Below, in pieces: positions 40,901-46,900 of a stretch of 64,000 nucleotides of DNA. The notes beneath the pieces were generated by a model that worked only from the letters and a program-made list of their open reading frames with translations, searched no databases and had not been told where the DNA came from. Each line of letters begins with the position of its first letter. The stretch's first letter is position 1. The DNA is from Mytilus trossulus (taxonomy: Eukaryota > Mollusca > Bivalvia > Mytilida > Mytilidae): contig NC_086376.1 of NCBI RefSeq assembly GCF_036588685.1, positions 60,101,166 to 60,165,165 on the forward strand, read 5' to 3'. The translations under genes were made by a program, and so were the position numbers.

Positions 40901-43900
40901 TCCTCTCTTGACTTTAATATCCAATAGGGATCGTTTCCACATTCCATTTATCATGATCTGATCTATTTGGTTCTTGTCTCATTGGTTAGAAAAGCACCAT
41001 GTCAATTTATGAATGTTTCGATGAGGAAAAATTGTCCCTTCTATTACATAGTTGTTAGTGGTATATAGTTCTTCTAGTCTTTTACCATTCTTATTCATAC
41101 AACCGCATCTATAATTTCCCATAGCTCTTTCAAAGTGGGTGTTACTTGATCCAACTTTGGCATTCATATGTATGCGTATGTTTACTTGTTTTTGTTACTG
41201 TGTCTTTTGATTGACTTCAGTCATTTCAATTGATATTTTATAGTATGTCTTTCTATCATGGGTTTTGATATTACACTTTTGTTCCAGATTAAAACCTTAC
41301 CACTTTCTTAACAATTTCTACTAATTTACAAACGTTATCGCTTTCTTAACAACTTCTACTTATTTACAAACATGACCACTTTTTTTAAAAACTTCTACTT
41401 ATTATAATAACAAATATCAGATGTTTATTATCAAGTACAATGTACACATTTTCTGATTTCAGGAGCTCCTAAAATAGCAGTTGCATCTTCATTAGTTCGT
41501 AAAATGAAAAGTGAGAATGGTGATTTAGAATGTAGAGTTCGAGGTTTTCCTTGGAGCGTTGTTTGGTTTAAAAATGGAGAAAAACTTTCTACTTCAGCAA
41601 GCAGACGATATGCTATTGAAACTTACCAAGAAGATGACGTCACTGTGTCTTCATTAACGATTGTGTCGCTCGAGACTTCAGATTTTGCAGTCTACGTGTG
41701 TCAGGCTGACAACGAATTCGGAAGTGACGAGATGGAGATACGTTTGGAACAAAGTGGTATTTATTAACCTATATGTTTGAGAATTGTACAAATCGACACT
41801 ATTTGTCGAAATCACAATACATAATTTAAGTTAAAGTATCAATTGACAAACTGGAAGACGGAAAAAAGTATGAAGAACAAACTTTAGACATAATTGAATC
41901 CAATAACATAAAACGACAAACAAATTTATGGTAGAAAACATAGAAAAAAATCAACAGACTTTTAACTTAAGTGTCAAGACTATTAAAAGGATCGCCAATT
42001 GTTAACATCATTGTAACTATCGTTTGAATTCCCCTAACTAGTCATAATATAATACAGATATTGATGTTTAAGAAGATATCTTAAAATTTAAGTCTTTGTT
42101 CTTTGCTTTCATTCATGTTTATGATTTTTGTTGCCAGTTTGTTGTTTTACAGTTTGCATTTAGGTACAATTTCTTTTTAAAATTACAGTCATTGATATAA
42201 GTGGACCAGTAGAAGGGAAAGTTGGAAAGGACATCACACTGGTTTGCAACGCAACATCTGATACTATTGGAAAAGATGGTATTGTGTGGCTCAAAAACGG
42301 ACAACGATTGGTTCAGTCTGCACGCGTCACTACGTCACGTGATATTAATACAGATGACAAAAGAATTTATAGCAAACTCTTCATAAACAAGATGAAACTT
42401 GGTGACAAGGGAACATACACTTGTAGAACATTGAATCTTTTGGTTAAATCTCATTCCTTAAGTATAACTCAGGTTCCAGGTGAGTGAACATACACATATT
42501 CTGTAGAACATTGAAATTCTTGAATTAATCTCATTCCTTAGTAGATAAACTCATCATAGATACCAGGACTAAATTTAGTAAATACGCCAGACGCGCGTTT
42601 CGTCTACAAAAGACTCATCAGTGACGCTCGAAACCAAAAAAGTTAAAAAGGCCAAATAAAGTACGAAGATGAAGAGCATTAAGGACCAAAATTCCTACAA
42701 GTGTTGCCTAATACAGCTAAGGTAATCTATGCCTGAGGTAGAAAAGCCTTAGTATTTAAAAAAAATCAAAAAATGTAAACAGTAAATTTATAAATATAAC
42801 TATATCGATGACAATTCATGTCAGCACAAAAAGTGCTGACTACTGGGCTAGTGATACCCTCGGGGAAATAAATCCCAACCAGCAGTGGCATCGACCCAGT
42901 GGTTGTAAATAAACTCATCATAGATACCAGGATTCAGGTTTCAGGTGAGAAGTTACGATTCACCTGAACAATTTGTGTCTAACTTCAAACTGTGTTTTCA
43001 AGTACTATTGATTGACCTGATTACGAACTAAATATAGATGATGCCCCTGTCGTATGCATATGTATACATATTTATAGTTCTTCAAACACTGGATTAAGCA
43101 AACAGTGAAGTTCAATGTCGACATGTTTGTGTCGGAGACACGTTTGATGCCTCGCCATAGCTCTTATTTATTCTATAAAACAGGACCACAGGCGCTTGTA
43201 TATGAAAACAGGTTATTTTTCGGAGACAAGATAGCTATTGTTGTTTATTCCTTTAATAATTCATCACTCTAGTATTGCACAGTTTGGAGGATGTCAATAC
43301 TGTATGTTAATGGTACAAAACATTATATGGTAAGAGCTAATTCCGGTGAAAAACTGCTCTTGGTTAATATTTCTAAAAAAGTGACTATTAACCACATGAC
43401 CTTTTGTCATGGGAGCATAAACTGACTTAATTCAACAAACTGTCAAAGAATTTAAAGAAAAGAAAATTTTGTCAAGCCTTAAATTTAGAATTACTAGTAG
43501 TTATCCTGACAAACAATGCACCATCATGTAAGAGTGAGAAACAAAACTCTGTCAAATTACATAAACGTAAAATGACTGTGGTGTTAAGGTTTTAATTTTG
43601 AAACTCTGTGTGAAGATAGGCAGACAAGCAATCATTCCAATGAATAAAAAATACAAAGTTCTACAACCTGTTATTCGTGAAAATCCAAAAGAATCAAAAT
43701 CTCTATGCACACCTTTTGCTAATTTACAAAAAAAAAGAAAAAAAAAAGAACAACAAAAAAAACGGAAAGAAACTAAAAAGTGTAAAAAATTGCCATTTTG
43801 GTCCAATGAATGCAATTTTAAATTGTGATCATTGTTTAATGCATTGAACTGTCCTTATTATAGACGATTTTGTCAACATAGACAAGTCTTTGTCGAGTCC

Positions 43901-46900
43901 TACAGACGTTATAAGAAAAGAAAATAGCGGTCCTATCAAACTTATGTGTAAAGTAGAAGCTTTTCCAAGAATAATGATATTTTGGTATAAATATATAGGA
44001 GAAAGCGACGGACGAAAGCAGTATACAGGTATTCAATATATATTAAAAGTCAAGATGCATGCTGCATGATACATGTAGGTATCTACCACTGATAATATGA
44101 CATGAGTAAAAACGCTGGTAAGAAATCAAGATAACAACAGGTTTCTGGTGAAAAATAGTAGGATGTGCGACAGTTGGTAATCTTCAATAATATGAAGCTG
44201 ATAATGTTTATCTGATTAATTAGAAGACAATACCAATGGGTATCTAGTGATAAGATTTAGTGTTAAATCAAGAAGAAATAAAGTGAAATCAGGTGATAGA
44301 TCAGAGGATATCAAGTTATATCTTGTGACACGTCAAAATGCTATCAATTGATATTGGATGATAAATCATTAGGATATACGGTGATAAGTCGAGAATCTAT
44401 CAAGGGATATCTAGTGATAAGTCGAGAATCTATCAAGGGATATCTGGTGATAAGTCGAGAATCTGTCGAGGGATATCTGGTGATAAGGCGAGAATCTGTC
44501 GAGGGATATTTGGTGATAAGTCGAGAATCTGTCGAGAGATATCTGGTGATAAGTCGAGATTCTAATGCAATTAGTTTGTAACGATACTTTTCATTGGACG
44601 TTGACAAGTATTCTGAGGGGTTAGATTCCACGTTCTACCAGTCCGTAACTAAGAAAGCCACCATTTTGAATTTCATTTTTTTTTTGGATATGTTATTTCT
44701 CAAAAAATAAACAAGATATTCACATTTTAAGCCTTAAAACCGTCTTTTAGTCCATATTTAAACCATTCTGAAGCGTACGAAAAGTAAAATACGTTTAGTA
44801 TATTCATTTTTGACATCCAAAGAATACATATGACGTCACATTGTTTAGATACTAAAGACGATGCAACAGTTTCGCGGACTTTTTCATTTATGTAATTTTT
44901 TACCAAAATATTTATTAAATGACATTTATTTTAATATGTGGCATTAGAATGGAGATAACTGTATTGTATTTTAAGCTTGGCCTTCGTAAAACTTGATTTT
45001 ACTGTCGCAAATATCCGTTTACCTATCTCCGCTCCGCGTCGCTAGGTAAACTCAATTTGCGACAGTAAAATCTACGTTTTACGAAGGCCAAGCTTAAAAT
45101 ACAATACAGTTATCTCCTAATTCTATCGAGGGATATCTGGTGATAAGTCGGGAATCTGTCGAGGGATATCCAGTGCTTAGTCGAGAATCTATCAAGGGAT
45201 ATCTAGTGAAAAGTCGAGAATCTGTCGAGTGATATCTGGTGATAAGTTGAGAATCTATCAAGGGATATCTAGTGATTAGTCGAGAATCTATCAAGGGATA
45301 TCTGGTGAAAAGTCGAGAATCTGTCGAAGGATAGCTGGTGACAGGTCAGAGGATATCTTACATATTTGGTGATAAGTCGAGAATCTGTCGAGGGATATCT
45401 GGTGATAAGTCGAGAATCTATTAAGGGATATCTGGTGATAAGTCAGGAATCTATTAAGGAATATCTGGTGATAAGTCGAGAATCTGTCGAAGGATATCTG
45501 GTGACAGGTCAGAGGATATCTTGCATATTTGGTGATAAGTCGAGAATCTGTCGATGGATATCTGGTGATAAGTCGAGAATCTGTCGAGGGATATATGGTG
45601 ACAGGTCAGAGAATATCTTGCATTTATGGTGATAAGTCGAGAATCTGTCGAGGGATATCTGGTGAAAAATCGAGAATCTATCAAGGGGTATCTAGTGAAA
45701 AGTCAAAAATATGCCGAGTGATATCTGGTGATAAGTCGAGAATCTATCGAGGGATATCTAGTGTTAAGTCGAGAATCTATTAAGGGATATCTGGTGATAA
45801 GTCGAGAATCTATTAAGGGATATCTGGTGATAAGTCGAGAATCTGTCGAGGGATATCTGGTGACAGGTCAGAGAATATCTTGCATATTTGGTGATAAGTC
45901 GAGAATCTGTCGAGGGATATCTGGTGATAAATCGAGAATCTATCAAGGGATATCTAGTGAAAAGTCAAAAATCTGTCTAGTGATATCTGGTGATAAGTCG
46001 AGAATCTATCAAGGGATATCTGGTGATAAGTCGAGAATCTATTAAGGGATATATGGTGATAAGTCGAGAATTTGTCGAAGGATATCTGGTGAAAAGTCGA
46101 GAATCTGTCAAGGGATATCTTGTGACAGGTCAGAGGATATATAGCATTTTTGGTGATAAATCGAGAATCTGTCGAGGGATATCTGGTGATAGGTCAGAGG
46201 ATATAAAAGATATTTAGTGATAGGTCGGAGGAAATCCAGAATATCTTTTGATAGGTCAAAAGGCTATCAAATGATATCTGATGAAATCATGAGGATATCG
46301 AGTGATAAGTCGAGAATATATCAGGAATATCTTGTTTAAAATAGAGAGACTAACAAATGATATCTGGTCAAAAGACTATTTAGGGGCATAATTCTATAAA
46401 TCAAGATGATATCAAGGGGTATCTGGTAAAAGGTCAAAATTATATCAAGGGGTGTCTGATTATTATAAGTCAAGAGGATACGTTTTTTTTTTAATGAGAG
46501 ATGATTGTAACTTACCATCTAGAAACGTTGGTTCGATTGATTTCTTGCTAGCAGCCGGAATTTGTCGGCATTTATCGGAATCCAATGGAAATTAATTTTG
46601 AAATAAGTTCAAAAATAGAAATTCAAAGTATAAATGGAACCACATTTAATCGTCAATTTACGTCTCACCATCGCTATATTTCATTCAAAAATTAGGAATA
46701 TAAAATCGTTTCATTTATGTTTTCGTCCTTATTATTTTTAACGTACTGTCTATTTCAGAAATAGCGTCTGGTGATGAAGTATTGACATTTGACAGCCACA
46801 GATCTGTGGCAGGGACATACCAATGTCGAGCAACCAATGGGAAACAATCTGAGGAAACACTGGATATTGATGTAGACATTCAATGTAAGAATGCATGGCG

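Noticed and set aside
44344..46217. Several 60-105-codon frames on both strands with DKSRICRGISG-type repeats
   Set aside because: They are by-products of a 33-bp minisatellite within an intron.
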